Below, piece after piece: positions 31,842-43,789 of a stretch of DNA of 64,000 bases. Made by a program: the position numbers and the translations under genes. Where the stretch lies: positions 1-64,000 of the forward strand of contig JARWMV010000084.1 in NCBI GenBank assembly GCA_030998015.1. Direction: 5' to 3'. Source of the stretch: Ceratorhiza oryzae-sativae. Taxonomy: Eukaryota; Basidiomycota; Agaricomycetes; Cantharellales; Ceratobasidiaceae. The stretch's first letter is position 1. Every line of letters begins with the position of its first letter. The notes below the pieces were generated by a model that was not told the origin of the DNA, made no database searches, and saw only the letters and a list, made by a program, of their open reading frames with translations.

Positions 31842-33935
31842 ATGCAGCCTACTTTACCTGTGTCGGGTGCTGCAATCCCTCCCATGATGTCATCAAAAGC
31901 ACTTATCTGTTGTGCAATTCAATCCAAATCATCTCTCCTAATAACTCTTGACATTGAGCGAATCATAGGCTCCAATTCAGCTCTTGTTGACACTGGATCC
32001 TCAGCAAATGTTATTGACCCTCAACATCTGTGCTATCTATCTATTCCCCTCACAGAACTCAGTTCCCCACAACAGGTTGTTGGGATTAATGGCAAAGAAG
32101 TCAAGGGCTTGGTCCACTTCAAATGCACCCTCAAATTCACTTTACAAGCTTCTCTCCTTACATGCTAATTTACAATACTCATGACAAGGAACTACTGGCT
32201 ATGATTCACTCATTTGACCACTGGCACATTTCCCTAGAAGGAACAAAACGCCCAGTCACTGTCTTGACAGATCACAAGAATCAGGAGAATTGGAAGACTT
32301 CCAGGAACTGTAACAGATGACATGTGCACTGGCACCTCGCCCTGGCCTCCTGCAACTTTGTAATTGAACACAGGCTGGGTAAGCAGTCGGACAAACCATA
32401 TATGCTCTCACCCCAGCTGTAGCACGTCCCTTCAGAGCCTGAGCTTCAGATTATGCTTCCAGAACGCCTATTTGTTGGCAAAGCAGCAGATATTCAGCCC
32501 CACCTATTTCCCTCATCAAAGACATCCTACCAGAGGATCCTAGCCTGGAAGTTATTATCTCCACCATCTGTAGTGCAGGAATTACACCCCAATCTGTCGC
32601 AGCAAAGTTCAAAGAGTATTCTATGCAGGACGGAGTTTTGTTCTATCAGGGAAAAATTGTTGTCCCTATAAGCCTGACATCAAACTAAGCTTATTGTATC
32701 ATTTCCACAATTCTCCAGCTCCTGGGCATCAAGGGTGTGTGCGTACTCTGAAGCTGTTATCCTGACACTACTACTGGCCAGCTATGAAGTTCCAGGTCAA
32801 TCGCTATGTAGACTCTTGCGAAATCTGCCAAAGGAGCAAGGGGCATGAAAAACACTTTGCCCTACAGCTGGTCCCAGTTCCTACCAGTCCCTGGGAAGAT
32901 ATCTCATATGATTTCATTGTCAAGCTACCGAAGTCCAAGGGCTTTGACATCGTCCTGAGTGTTGTAGGCTGCTTCTCCAAGATGATACACCTGATCCACT
33001 GCAGAGATGTTTCCCCATCATGTCTGGAAGCTGCATGGGACTCCCAGAACCACTGTATTGGACACTGGGCCAACTTTCAATGCCAGATTCCTGAAGGCCC
33101 TTTACAAATTGCTCCAAATTGATCCCAAATTCTTTACAGCCTATATCACCTGCAAACAGATGGGCAAACTGAGATCAAGAATCAGTGGGTAGAGGCTTAA
33201 TTGTGCGCCTTTGTAAACCATAAGTTAACAGACTGGGCAGACTGGTTTCCTCTGGCTGAATTTGCTCACAACAATGCTTGAAGTGAAGCAACAGGCAAAT
33301 CTCCATTTGAGATGGTTTATGGTTGCTCCCTAGTAATTGCACTGTTTCTGGAACCCACCAGAGCGGCTGTGGCAGATGACAGGGCTGTGAAACTCTACCA
33401 GACAATCCAGAAAGTCAATGCTGCACTCAAATGGACACAGGAACAGTTCAAACAAGCAGATAAAGGCAAATCTCTCCTGGAATTTGGCATTGGAGATAAG
33501 GTTTGGCTTCATATCACATCTCAGCAACCCAACAAGAAGCAGGATCACACGTGATATGGCCCCTTCCCAGTTGCTGAGTGCATAGGCTCACATGCATACA
33601 GGCTGGACCTCCCAGAAGGCATGAAGATCCACAATGTCTTCCATGTCTCACGTCTATCCCCTGTGGTTAGAGACATGGATTTCGGCCAGTCCTTTGCACC
33701 TCCCCCTCCAGTAATCATATAACAAGGGGTGGAACATTACGCAGTTGACAAATTCGTGGATTGGAAAGTCAAGGATGGGAAAAGGCATTACAAGGTCAGC
33801 TGGAAGGGCTATGGGCAACTCAACAACACATGGGAAGATTTGGAGCGGCCGAAACACTTGGATGGGAAAATTACAGACCCCCTGGCCAACCACCCAGGTG
33901 CTCCAGTGTGTGGAGACCCTATTCCTGTGAGCAGA
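31842..33935 (+). pseudogene. pol: Family-C Pol, copy C1: protease, RNase H, integrase, chromodomain; RT missing
   Basis: The protease active site ALVDTGSSANVID is at about 31981-32020. Within 150 bases it joins NTHDKELLAMIHSFDHWH of RNase H (32170-32230), so the RT and the RNase H N-terminus are deleted. Next come the linker, the HHCC finger (CEICQRSKGHEKH near 32820-32850), YDFIVKLPKSKGFDIVLSVV with the first catalytic Asp region, and TTVLDTGPTFNARFL (about 33052-33093). A decayed Glu region follows. The chromodomain (YAVDKFVDWKVKDGKRHYKV, then NNTWEDLE) is at 33739-33845, just after an in-frame TAA. Confidence 0.82.
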
Positions 33936-34071
33936 CTTCCAGCTAAAAGCAGGAGGGTAGGGCAACAGAGCAGCAAGTCCAAAACCACCTGTTTTGCATT
34001 ATTACACTCTGCTGCTGCCTCTTTCACTCCCAATTCTGCTCCTCCGTACCCATTATTGCTGCCAAACTGCT

Positions 34072-34660
34072 ATGTCACTGTGTCTTGAGTTCAACCGCAT
34101 CACTGACATCGACCTCTACATAAGCACAATCCTCAAGGACCTGCTCAACTGCCTGGGACAGGCAGATGTCTTCTCTGGTGACATGCTGAGCCATCGCACT
34201 TGCAGAGCCTGCTGCTACATCAGCAGAGGTGTTTACAAACACCCTGGCTTTGGGTACCTCTTTTGGCTTGGCCTCAATGGCAAGGATGCCCTCAAATCCT
34301 TCAGCATTGGTACCTACTATCACTGGCTGTACTTCATTGCTGCAGACTGCTCCTCCTTCACCTACATGATGCAATGGCACTCCAATGAGCTCAATTACTG
34401 GTGGGCTCCAGAGCTCATCCCCCAAGATGACTTGGTTGCTTGTTTTACAGACAGATCCCTTTGGTATCCACTAGAAGAACCTACAATGCGGGTGCAAATG
34501 GAGCATTCATGCACTTTGACCAACAACAGAGGGAGGGGAGGGGATGACAGTTGTGCCACAAAGGAGTATCCGAGTTGACAATGGAGGATTGGGAGAAGCT
34601 GCTGTCCCTATGTGAAGCTTGCGCCAATTGCTCTGCCATTGTGGTCAACAAAGGGGGACA
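34072..34660 (+). CDS. Family-C ORF X: extra ORF between chromodomain and 3' LTR (C1)
   Basis: ATG at 34072 (MSLCLEFNRITDIDLYIS) opens a frame of about 165 residues, closed by a TGA near 34576. Similarity to copies C4 and C5 continues to the polypurine tract. Conserved pieces are DIDLYI, LSHRTCRAC, SRGVYKHPGFGYL, TYYHWLYFIAADCSSF and MMQWHSNELNYWWAPE. The centre is hydrophobic and aromatic, but no clear transmembrane segment or catalytic motif is visible. Homologous sequence is present at 45950-46529 (+) and 47341-47640 (-), both disrupted. The function is unknown. It occupies the place of an envelope or accessory gene, but that does not establish its role. Confidence 0.55.
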
Positions 34661-34661
34661 A

Positions 34662-35040
34662 TGACACAAGCCTTGCTCCTGAAATGTTATTGAATACATT
34701 TATGATATTTCTCTTGCATTTCCTTGATTTTGCTTGCTTTTTGCAACATGTATTTATGCATGTGCTCCCATCTTTGCCACTCTTGCTTGTGTCGCTTGCC
34801 CTTTCCTATTCTTGCTTATACTTGCTTACACTTGCTTCCTGTCACTTGTACTGTGTTAGCTGTCGCCTGTACTTATGTGTCGCTCACCATCTTTGCCCCA
34901 AATAGTATTTAAGCAAGTCTGTGAAGTGTCTCTGGTCTCCAGAGTACTTTACCTTGTCTATTCACACTTTCTACTGCTCTGCTACTCAGTATTTCCCTCT
35001 AGGGATTCCCCCAGCCATCTACATGTTGTTGGTTATGACA
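34662..35040 (+). repeat. Family-C LTR, 3' LTR of C1 (379 bp)
   Basis: It starts TGACACAAGCCTTGCTCCTG and ends GTTGTTGGTTATGACA. The interior has Cys-free TTGCTTAC/CTTGCTTG repeats and GTATTTAAGCAAG, a likely TATA-type element. Copies occur at 35515-35870 and 46530-46963 and, on -, at 42981-43370. Confidence 0.85.
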
Positions 35041-35514
35041 AATGTGCTTTGCTGGCTAGCTATTGCTTTATTTGCTTGTATTTGGTTCTCTCCTGCTTGT
35101 AGCAATGCACTACTTGCATATTTATCTTAAAATAGTACTTGAGCAAGGCGTGAAACATCTCTGCTCTCCGGGACACTTCACCTGTTGTTTCACACATTTT
35201 ACTTCTTTGAGACTGTCTGTCCTTGTCCCAGAGCTCTCTTGAAGGTAGACTTCCTACCACCCATGTCTTGCTTGTACAGAGCTGGTTGCTCACCTGTCCG
35301 TGGACATATCCCTTCAATACCTGCGGTAGGAACGCCTGCTGCAGGTGCAAATGGTGCATCAGTGCACCTGGTCCAACAACAGAGGCAGGGAAGAGATGAC
35401 AGTTGTGCCACAAAGGAATATGCTCGGTTGATGATGGAGTATTGGGAGAAGATGTTGTCATCGTGTGAAGCTTGCCCTGTTTGCTCCATTGCTGTGGTCA
35501 AACGATGAGGGCAA
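35041..35514 (+). repeat. Remnant of a second family-C 3' end
   Basis: 35041-35330 resembles the interior of a family-C LTR (TTGAGCAAGGCGTGAAACATCTCTGCTCTCC). 35335-35514 matches the end of ORF X and the polypurine tract (GATGAGGGCAA) that leads into the next LTR at 35515. It is a partial element placed directly behind C1. Confidence 0.6.
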
Positions 35515-35870
35515 TGTCACAAGCGCTGTTCCTGACACGTTATTGATTTCACTTGTGATATGCCTCGTGTTTCCTTGATTTTGCCTGCTTTTTGCCACCT
35601 ACGCTTGTGCCTATGCTCCCATCTTCGCCTACTCTTGCTTGTGTCACTTCCCCTTCCCTATTCTCGCTTACACTCGCTTACACTTGCTTCCTGTTGCTTG
35701 TACTGTGTTAGCCATTGCTTTCCATCTTTGCCCCAACCAGTATTTAAGCAAGTCTGTGAAGCTTCTCCGATCTCCAGAGCACTTGTCTATTCATCCATTT
35801 CACAGCTCTGAGACTCAGTATTTCCCTCTAGGGATTTCCCCCAGCTGTCTACATGTCGTCGGTTGTGACA
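35515..35870 (+). repeat. Family-C LTR (356 bp)
   Basis: The ends are TGTCACAAGCGCTGTTCC and GTCGGTTGTGACA. It follows an ORF X tail and polypurine tract, so it is the 3' LTR of an element otherwise lost. Confidence 0.85.
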
Positions 35871-36554
35871 ACATGGTGATCGATTGTGATGTGAACTTGT
35901 TGTCGGGTTTTCCTCACTTTCTCTGCTCTTTGAGAAACATCATTTTGCTTGCGATTCTGCTCTCACTTGTCCATGCCTAAGTACACTATTGTTTGCGTGT
36001 GCTTCTCGTAGCTGGCCAGCGATTCCTTGTAATGATTGTAGGTCTTTAGCCCATGCTGGTAGCTCCATCTTGCTTGTATTTGGATGTTCCAATTGTATTT
36101 CAGCAAACCTGTGAAGCATCTCTGGTCGCTACAACACTTCAACTTGTAATTTTATTTATTCAATATGCCCTACAATAAATTTCCTTTGTCCTTGATCTGT
36201 TCTCACAGCTGTCCCCAGTCCCAGATTGCTCTCAACTGTCCACAAGTTGTCAAATGTGACAAGGGCTTCACAACCTTGGTACTATTACAACAGCAACCAC
36301 CAAGGCAAAGTGGAAGATACAGCTGAAGGGCCAGCCCTTCGTCAGCAGAGCTGTCCATCCTGTCTAATTTCATTGTTCTATTTTGCCATTGTAACTAAGT
36401 GAAGAGGCCCGAAGAAGCAAAATCATCAACGAAGGTATATTTAAATGTACTCACCAAGGTGATCTAGACAATCATCACAATTTTAATCGAAGAAATTTGC
36501 TAAATCCTAGACTATAGTGTGCTCAGAGGGGCTAGCTGAGTAGGTTCTTGCAAG
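35871..36554 (+). repeat. Further decayed family-C LTR fragment, then unassigned sequence
   Basis: 35871-36258 retains the GTGAAGCATCTCTGGTC block and ends GTCAAATGTGACA like the family LTR, but its beginning is altered. In 36259-36554 I see nothing recognisable. Confidence 0.5.
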
Positions 36555-36757
36555 TGTCACAAGCATTGCTCCTGGCATGCTTATTAATTCCAATTGTGAT
36601 GTTCCTCCCTCATTTCTTTGATTTTGCCTGCTTATCGCCACATTTGCTTGTGAACGTGCTTCCATTCTTGCTTGTTCCTGCTTGTCTTGCTAGTACTTGC
36701 TTAGATTCACTTCCTATTGCTTGTATTGTGTTAGCCCTTGCTTGTGGTTACCCCTGA
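36555..36757 (+). repeat. Truncated family-C 5' LTR of copy C2
   Basis: It starts TGTCACAAGCATTGCTCCTG. It stops after GTGTTAGCCCTTGCTTGTGG, about half-way along the LTR, and joins directly to the gag leader (ATG 36770). The promoter-distal half, primer-binding site and leader are deleted. Confidence 0.7.
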
Positions 36758-36769
36758 GTCTGCGGCGCT

Positions 36770-38476
36770 ATGTCCAAACAACCCTCCGCATCGGCCACTT
36801 TATCAGCCAGGAACTCTCCTCCACTTCCAGCTGCATATCTTTCACCAACAGGGAACGCACTGAGCACCAGCACACCTTCAGACAACACACAAGCCTTTCT
36901 GTATGGTGCAGAAGACCATCAAAAATCAGGTTGTCTCTTCATGTATCTAATTGGGACCAGGAGCGACAATTCCCAGGCCCTGGCACTCCATGGCATGCTG
37001 GAGGCAATGCAACATGATCTCAGCAACCAGATCCAGGCAACAGCGGCCAAGATCATATCTGCACTTGCCAATATGCTCCAAGACAACGCCAGGCTTGCCA
37101 GGGAGCTAGAGCAACACACCCCAGGACGCTCCAGCACTCCAGATGGACAGAAAACACCCAAACCATCACTGGTCACTGGGTCAACATACAGAGACCACGC
37201 CATCCTCACCAGATTTGGGTCAGAAGGTCCCTCTGGATTGCTCAGGGATCTCAAGCCATAGCCCAGCACTGAGGAGGGTGGGTGACAAGGTATAACTAGC
37301 GGCAACCAGAAGCCTGGCAGAGCAAAGCATCATTGAATTAGACCCCACAGCAGCCTCCACTCCAGCCAAGCAGAGTACCCTTCCACACCAACTCTGTTGT
37401 CACAGAAACCCCTTGCAATCCTAGCACTGCAGACACACAGGCAGCAGAGCACCCAGCAACTTCTCACCCTGCTGTGAACAACAGTGCCCCCCACAATCTA
37501 TTCACCTTGGTGCTGAGGGCCTCCGCTTGACGCCAGCGCCTGAGCAAGAGACAATAGAGCAGGATGAACTGCACACCATGAACAATAATGCCAATCTTCT
37601 CACCCACGCGCTTACCTGTCCTCTGGAGCAAGCTGTATACACTGCAACGCAGACTTCAGCTCCTCAGCAGCCAAAGTCCAAAATCCCAGCTCCAGAGAAT
37701 TATAGCGGCAAGAAGGGGAGAATGCAGCAAAGTGACTCATCCTGGATTGCAAAACCTACTTTGTTTCCAACCTCTCCAGCTTTCCCACAGAAAATTCAAG
37801 GATGATGTATGTGCTGGTGAGCCTGAAGGAGGGCATCCCCAAACATCGAGGACGATACTACCTCAGCAAGCCACTCGGGGGAGACAAGGATACAATGCTC
37901 AATCGTTGGGAAGCATTTGAGACAGCATTTCTAGCCAATCAGTCGTATCCTGTAGCCCTACAGGTTGCTGAGCACCAGATCAATTAGCTGAAACAATCAG
38001 GCTCTGCAAGCAGCTTTGTAACAGAATTCAGGCTCATTGCAGGCAAGCTGGAATGGTCTAACAGTGCCTTCATGGCAGCATTTCAGCAAGTTCTCAAGCT
38101 TTTTGTCTGCAGCAAGCTCATTGAGCATTCCATTGGCAAGAGTATCACCAGTTCTGATGAGCTTATTAACATTGCCTGTCTCATCGACCATACCCTGTTT
38201 GAGGTGCGCTAGGAGATACAAGCAACCTCCAATCAATCTCCTCACTCAGAACATACCTAACACCACCGGTGCAAGATTGGGAGACTTAATGATTATAGAG
38301 ATCCAGGAGAAGTGCAGGAAGGCAGGACAGTGCCCCAAATGTGGTAAATCGGGTCACAAGTTTGAAAATTGTCCAAATGGCTGGAAACTCAAGGCTGATG
38401 AGCGCCCCCAGCCGGTCTCAGGGAAAGTCAGGAGCCTGATTGACCTACAGGAACCTGCGGAGTCAGGAAAAGTCTA
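36770..38476 (+). pseudogene. gag: Family-C Gag, copy C2
   Basis: ATG at 36770 (MSKQPSASATLSARNS) opens 163 residues to 37261. Further blocks follow in shifted frames: EYSGKKG-like at 37690, MMYVLVSLKEGIPKHRGRYYLSKPL at 37802, and a decayed core. A complete CCHC knuckle CPKCGKSGHKFENC lies near 38331-38375. The C1 copy has lost that His, so C2 is the better reference for the family. Confidence 0.8.
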
Positions 38477-38479
38477 ATA

Positions 38480-40807
38480 CAGCCTATTATGCCTGTGTCT
38501 GGTGCTGCAATCCCCCCTGCAACATCATCCAAACCCCTTGTCTGCTGTGACATCAAATCAAAATCTTCTCTCCTAACAACTCTTGAAATTGAGTGAATCA
38601 CAGGCTCTCATTCTGCTCTCATTGACTCTGTATCTTTTGCAAATTTCATCGACACACAACATGCAAGTTGACTTTCTATTCCCCTGAAAGAACTAAGCTC
38701 CCCATGACAGGTTGTGGGGATTAATGGCAAAGAAGTCATGGATGTTGTCCACTTCAAATGCACCCTCAAATTCACAGTCCAATCACATTCCTTCACTGCA
38801 CCCTTATTTTGTCTCCCTCTGGGTGACTGGGATATCATATTACGGACCGCCCTGGCTAAGGTAGGCCGACCCTGATGTAGACTGGGCCAATATGATCATC
38901 AAACTCCCTGAACTGCTCTCTGCAAAGAGTGCAGAAATGGGAACCACTCTCAAAATCTCCCCTTACATCCAGGAATTCAAGAACAGGTTTGGGGAATAGT
39001 TTTTCACTTCCTTACCTCCCCACCAGCGATATGACTGTGCAATGCCACTGCAAGATGGCAAGGATGTGCCTTGGGGTCCTATATAACCATTGACCCCAGC
39101 TGAAACAGCTGCACTCAGGGAACACCTGGATGCAGAGCTTGCAAGTTGAAAAATACAGCCCAGCACATCTCCTGCAGGTGCCCTAGTAATTTTTATCAAG
39201 AAGGCTTATGGCTGACCTTGCCTTCTGGTTGATTACTAGCACCTTAATAATTTCACCATTATGGACTGCTATGGACTGCTGTGTCAGGATGAGCTTGTCG
39301 AGAAGCTGCAAAATGCAAATATCTTCACCAAGCTAGATTTGCGCTCAGGTTACAACGATGTGCACATCAAGGCAGGGGATGAATGGAGAACAGCATTCTG
39401 CACCAAATATGGGCTGTTTGAAGATCTAGTCATGCCATATGGCTGCACAAATGCACCTGCAATGTTCCAGTGTTTCATGAACAACATCTTTAGGGATATC
39501 TTTGGCATTTTTGTTGTTGTCTACCTAGACGATATCCTGATGTTTTCTAACAACAGAGAGGAACATAAGGGGCATGTCAGGGAAGTTCTCACATGCTTGA
39601 AGAAGCACAACCTGATCTGAAATCCTGAGCAGTGCCATTTTGCTGTCACCTCCACTCCTGAAAGCATCTCTATGAGGAAGGAAAAGGTCACGGCAATCGT
39701 CAAATGGCCAGCTCCTGCAACTGTGAACCAAGCGCAGATTTTCCATGGATTTGCAAACTTTTACTGTCTCTTCATATTAGGCTTCAGCCAGTCGGCAAGA
39801 CAACTCCATGCTCTTACACATCTGGACGTGCTGTGGCACTGGGAGAGGAGCGGCAAGCAGCATTTGATGGCATTAAGCAGGCAATCTCATCAGAATGTTT
39901 GCTTGCACACCCAAATCAGGATGAACCCTACCTTCTGGAAACTGATGGTTCTGGCAATGCAATGGGTGCTGCGCTGTGTGAGTCACAGGCTGATGGATGC
40001 ATGAACCCTGTCACCTTCATGTCAACCAGCTTCTCCCCTGTAGAGATCAATTATGATACTCATGACAAGGAATTGCTGGCTATCATTTGCTCATTTGAAC
40101 ACTGGCACATATTTCTGGAAGGAACAAAGCAGCTGGTCACTGTACTAACAGATTGCAAGAATCTGGAGAACTGGAAGATTTCCAGGAACTTCAACATTTG
40201 GCATGCATGCTGGCACCTCATCCTTGTTGCCTTCAATGTTGTTATCAAACACAGGCCTGGGAAACAATCAGGGAAACCAGATGCACACTTACGCTAGCTG
40301 GATTACATCCCTTCAGAGCATCAGCTGCAGATAATGCTTCCAGAAGACCTATTTGTTGGCAAAGCAGCAGATATTTCAGCCCTGCTTATCTCTCTGATCA
40401 AAGAAGCACTACCAGATGATCCTAGCCTCAATTTACTCATCTCCACTGTCTCCAGTACAGAGAAGATACCCTCCTCAGTGGCAGCAAAATTCGAAGACTA
40501 CTCCATACAAGATGGAGTCTTGCTCTACCAAGGCAGAATTGTTGTTCCTGATGAGCCTGACATCAAACAAGGGTTATTCTTGCATTTCCACACTTCACTG
40601 GCTGCTGGTCACCAAGGATGCATACGTACTCTAGAACTACTGGGCTAACACTGGTATTGACCAGCTATGAAATTCCAGGTCAATTGCTACCTAGAATCAT
40701 GAGAAATCTGTCAAAGGAGTAAGGGACATGAGAAACACTTTGCCCTGCTGCCTTTACCTGTCCCTCCTGGTCCTTGGGAAGATATCTCAAATGATTGCAT
40801 TGTCAAG
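38480..40807 (+). pseudogene. pol: Family-C Pol, copy C2: protease to integrase finger, cut at inverted junction
   Basis: The protease is decayed (38620-38880). RT is well kept at 39261-39620, with [29 protein letters not shown] and the catalytic [10 protein letters not shown]. RNase H is at 39704-40297 (PYLLETDGSGNAMGAAL, YDTHDKELLAIICSFEHWH). The linker and start of the integrase finger are at 40334-40800. The sequence stops at the WEDISNDCIVKLL block, where it meets a minus-strand copy (C3) of the same family. Stops at 39618, 40295 and 40646 interrupt it. Confidence 0.85.
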
Positions 40808-41626
40808 CTACTGACTGTTGCTGGGACAGCTCAGCACCCATTGCTTGGCCAGAAGACAGGGTCCAGACTCATTTGGGTGTGCAAGCACAGGGTCCAATGA
40901 AAATCTCTGTTTGAAGGTATCCAATTCTACTTGCTGCTCCTCTTGCCAATGCCTTGGGGCATCCAGATGTGTCAGAGCATGGAGGGGTCTGGCTAACCAG
41001 CTAAAATTTGAAGTTAAGCAGTCTTGGCTGCTTGCAATTCCCAAGAAACTCTGCACTTGTTTCACAGTCAGAGGAGGTGGCCATTCCATGATTGCCTTGA
41101 CCATCTTCTTCTTCAAGATACCTTCAGGAGTAATCATCAGGCCAATGTGGGTGACAGACATGGCTACAAAATGGCACTTATCAAGGTTGCAGTAGGGGTT
41201 ATGCTTCTACAGATGCTTGAGAACCTCCCTGACATGTGCCAAACGCTCCTCCCTGCTGTTGGAGAAGATCAGAATGTCATGCAGGTAGAAGATAACAAAG
41301 ATATCCAAGATGCCCCTGAATCTGTCATTCAAGAAGCACTGGAAAACTGCAGGTGCATTTGTAAGGCCTAACAGCATGACCAGATCTTCAAACAGCCCAT
41401 ATTTGGTGCAGCACACAGTTTTCTATTTGTCACATTCCTGAGTGTGCACATTGTTGTATCCCAAGTGCATATCCAGCTTGGCAAAGATCTTTGCATGCCT
41501 GAGCTACTCAATGAACTCATCCTGCCACAGCAGTGCAAAGTGGTGCTTGACAGTGATATTATTCAGGTACCAATAATCAACTACTAAGCACAGGCAGCCG
41601 TCAGACCTCTTGAACAACGTTGCTGG

Positions 41627-42929
41627 CATTATGGGTCAGGTTACACTTGAATATCTAGAGCTTAAGCAAATGTAGAGATGTTGGTATACACTAATCATAC
41701 TCAGCACTTCTTACACTAAAGTAGGAAGGCTCAAAGTAGTTGCAATGCAATCAAGTAACACTCAAGGTAGTCTTAATCTTTCACAGTGTAAACTCACTAA
41801 TCTATAGGTATAAAGAGCAAGACTACAATGGTCAGGTTCCCTTAGATATCTTAAATGTAGTTCAGCCCTAGTCACTTGGACTAACTGATACTAATCTTAA
41901 TACTAGACTTAAGCAATAGCTTATTGGATACATGGAGGGATGCCTAATGTATGTACTTCCTCAGCTACAGGTACTTAGATTTCCTCTAATAGCTGGTACT
42001 TAATGTCACACTCAATCAGGCAATATTATATTGTTATATATCTCTGTATATAAGATACAATGAATCAGGCAGTATATAACTCATATGGTATTTTGTTCCT
42101 CAGTACTAGATATATCAGAGATCACACACAGTCAAGAGAGAATAGAAAGAGAGAAGAAACCAATAATCAGTCTGGGTTGAGTAAGAGCAGATGGTATGGA
42201 AGGGCCTCAGCAGAGGTCCTTTTATGCCTTGAGGAGATCATCCCAGAGCCAAATAGATGCATGCATGCCAGTGCGATCATCAAAAGAAGGTACTGATATA
42301 CTTGGGGTACACCCTAGCCCAGTATAGGATAAAGAATAAAGACTGGGTGTGGATCAGAGGCATTGATGCATCTGAGATCTGCTATTGGCTTGTAGATCAT
42401 ATTATCATAGTATATACATGTGATGAATGGAGGCTACGTCCCAATGAGTCATAAAGTGAGTCAGATAAGCTTCTGGACCAATTCAGAAGGCCCCCCTGAC
42501 TCACTGGAGTCATTAGATCTTGATTGATGGTCCAGTAAGCTTCTGATGATATTCGGACCATCCTGGTGTGAGGGTCTGGTTGATTGCGACGATCTTCGGG
42601 CAGCTGATACCGCCAAAGATTAGCTATCGATGGAGCATAAGATCGCTTAGATAGCATAAGCGGTTGCCATGATATGAGTGGTGCAATGCTGTAATCAATA
42701 TCTCTTGACAAGAGGAAATATAACAACATCTTTATCTCTCCGAGATCTTATCATAAATACTTAACGAAATATGTGTTGGAGAGCAGGAAATTTGTACTAT
42801 TAATAGAACTCAAAATAGTACAATTTGGAGGACATACAAATTCAAATATTTCACACATTAATTACAGAGGCATTGCTTGAGGTTGGCAGAGCAGACTAAA
42901 ATAATAGAACACATTAGTAATCCATCACA
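41627..42929 (-). repeat. Family-G solo LTR L6 with target duplication GCTGG
   Basis: The ends are CATTATGGGTCAGG (TG mutated to CA at the outer edge) and TAATCCATCACA. GCTGG precedes (41622-41626) and follows (42930-42934). TATA is changed to CATAAAAG, and many point changes make it the most diverged clean solo copy. Confidence 0.93.
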
Positions 42930-42980
42930 GCTGGAGGGCCTGCAGGGGAAGTGCTGGGAGGTTTCTTGCCACTTGCAAGC

Positions 42981-43370
42981 TGTTGCAACCAATGACTTGT
43001 AGATGGTTGGGATGAGACCTGAGCCTTTAAAAGTGCTGCAGAGAGCCCTGAGGCAAGTCAGGTGGTCTGAGAGCAGAAAGTGAAGTGAAATGACCGGATG
43101 AAGTGCTCTGGAGAGCAGAAATGCTTTACATACTCACTTAAATTCTATACTATGCCAATGTCACAAGTGACATGTAACTACAAGCAAGGGCTAACACAGT
43201 ACAAGCAACAGGAAGTGAATCTAAGCAAATATAAGCAAGACAAGCAGGAACAAGCAAGAATGGAAGCACATGTACAAGCATATTTGGCAAGAGGTGGCAA
43301 AAATCAAAGAACTGAGCAAGAAATATCACAATTGGAATCACTAAGCATGTCAGCAGCAAGGCTTGTGACA
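42981..43370 (-). repeat. Family-C solo LTR with target duplication CAAGC
   Basis: On + it begins TGTTGCAACCAATGACTTG and ends AGGCTTGTGACA. CAAGC is found at 42976-42980 and 43371-43375. It splits C3 between the LDAEL block and the GKKPPSTSPAGPP block. Confidence 0.93.
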
Positions 43371-43789
43371 CAAGCTCTGCATCAAGGTGTTCCCTGAATG
43401 CAGCTGTTTCAGCTGGTGTCATCAAGTTGATAGCACCCAAGGTGCATCCTTGCCATCTTCCAGGCAATTACATAATCAAAAAGCCAGTGAAGGGGTAGGG
43501 AAGTGAAGAACTACTCCCCAAACATTTTCTGAAATTGTTGGCACTGACATGAAATCTTCTGAGTCTATCTGATATTCACACCCTTCCCACACAGTGCTTG
43601 AGGAAGTATCATGTTCATATTGGTCCAGTCCACATCTTGGTTAGCTTGCCTGAGTCAGGGAAGTTGTGAAATGATATTTTGGTCACCAAGGGGAAGACAA
43701 AAGATGGTTGTAGTGAAGGAATATGATTGTGCTGTGAATGTCATGGTGCATTTGAAATGGACCATGTTCCCAAATTCCATGTTGCTTAT

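Larger units (their letters stand above)
29622..35040 (+). mobile_element. Family-C chromovirus, copy C1, LTR to LTR, RT deleted
   Basis: The 5' LTR starts TGTCATGAGCCATGCTCC at 29622 and runs to about 30005 with a degenerate end. The 3' LTR is 34662-35040 (TGACACAAGCCTTGCTCC ... GGTTATGACA), preceded by the purine run AAAGGGGGACAA. Between them lie gag, protease, RNase H, integrase, chromodomain and ORF X. RT is absent: the protease runs straight into RNase H near 32165. No matching 5-bp target duplication was found. Confidence 0.8.
40808..43760 (-). pseudogene. pol: Family-C Pol, copy C3 (minus), protease to RNase H, two nested solo LTRs
   Basis: On the minus strand, from 43760 downward: protease end (VHFKCTM, FCLPLGDQNII), then TPAETAAFREHLDAEL at about 43390-43440, a solo family-C LTR (42981-43370), GKKPPSTSPAGPP, the solo family-G LTR L6 (41627-42929), then RT with [24 protein letters not shown] and YLHDILIFSNS (41207-41416; the usual YLDD is YLHD here). 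It ends with the RT/RNase H connection at 40808-41161. Removing both LTRs, with one target duplication each, gives continuous homology to copy C2. Confidence 0.82.
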
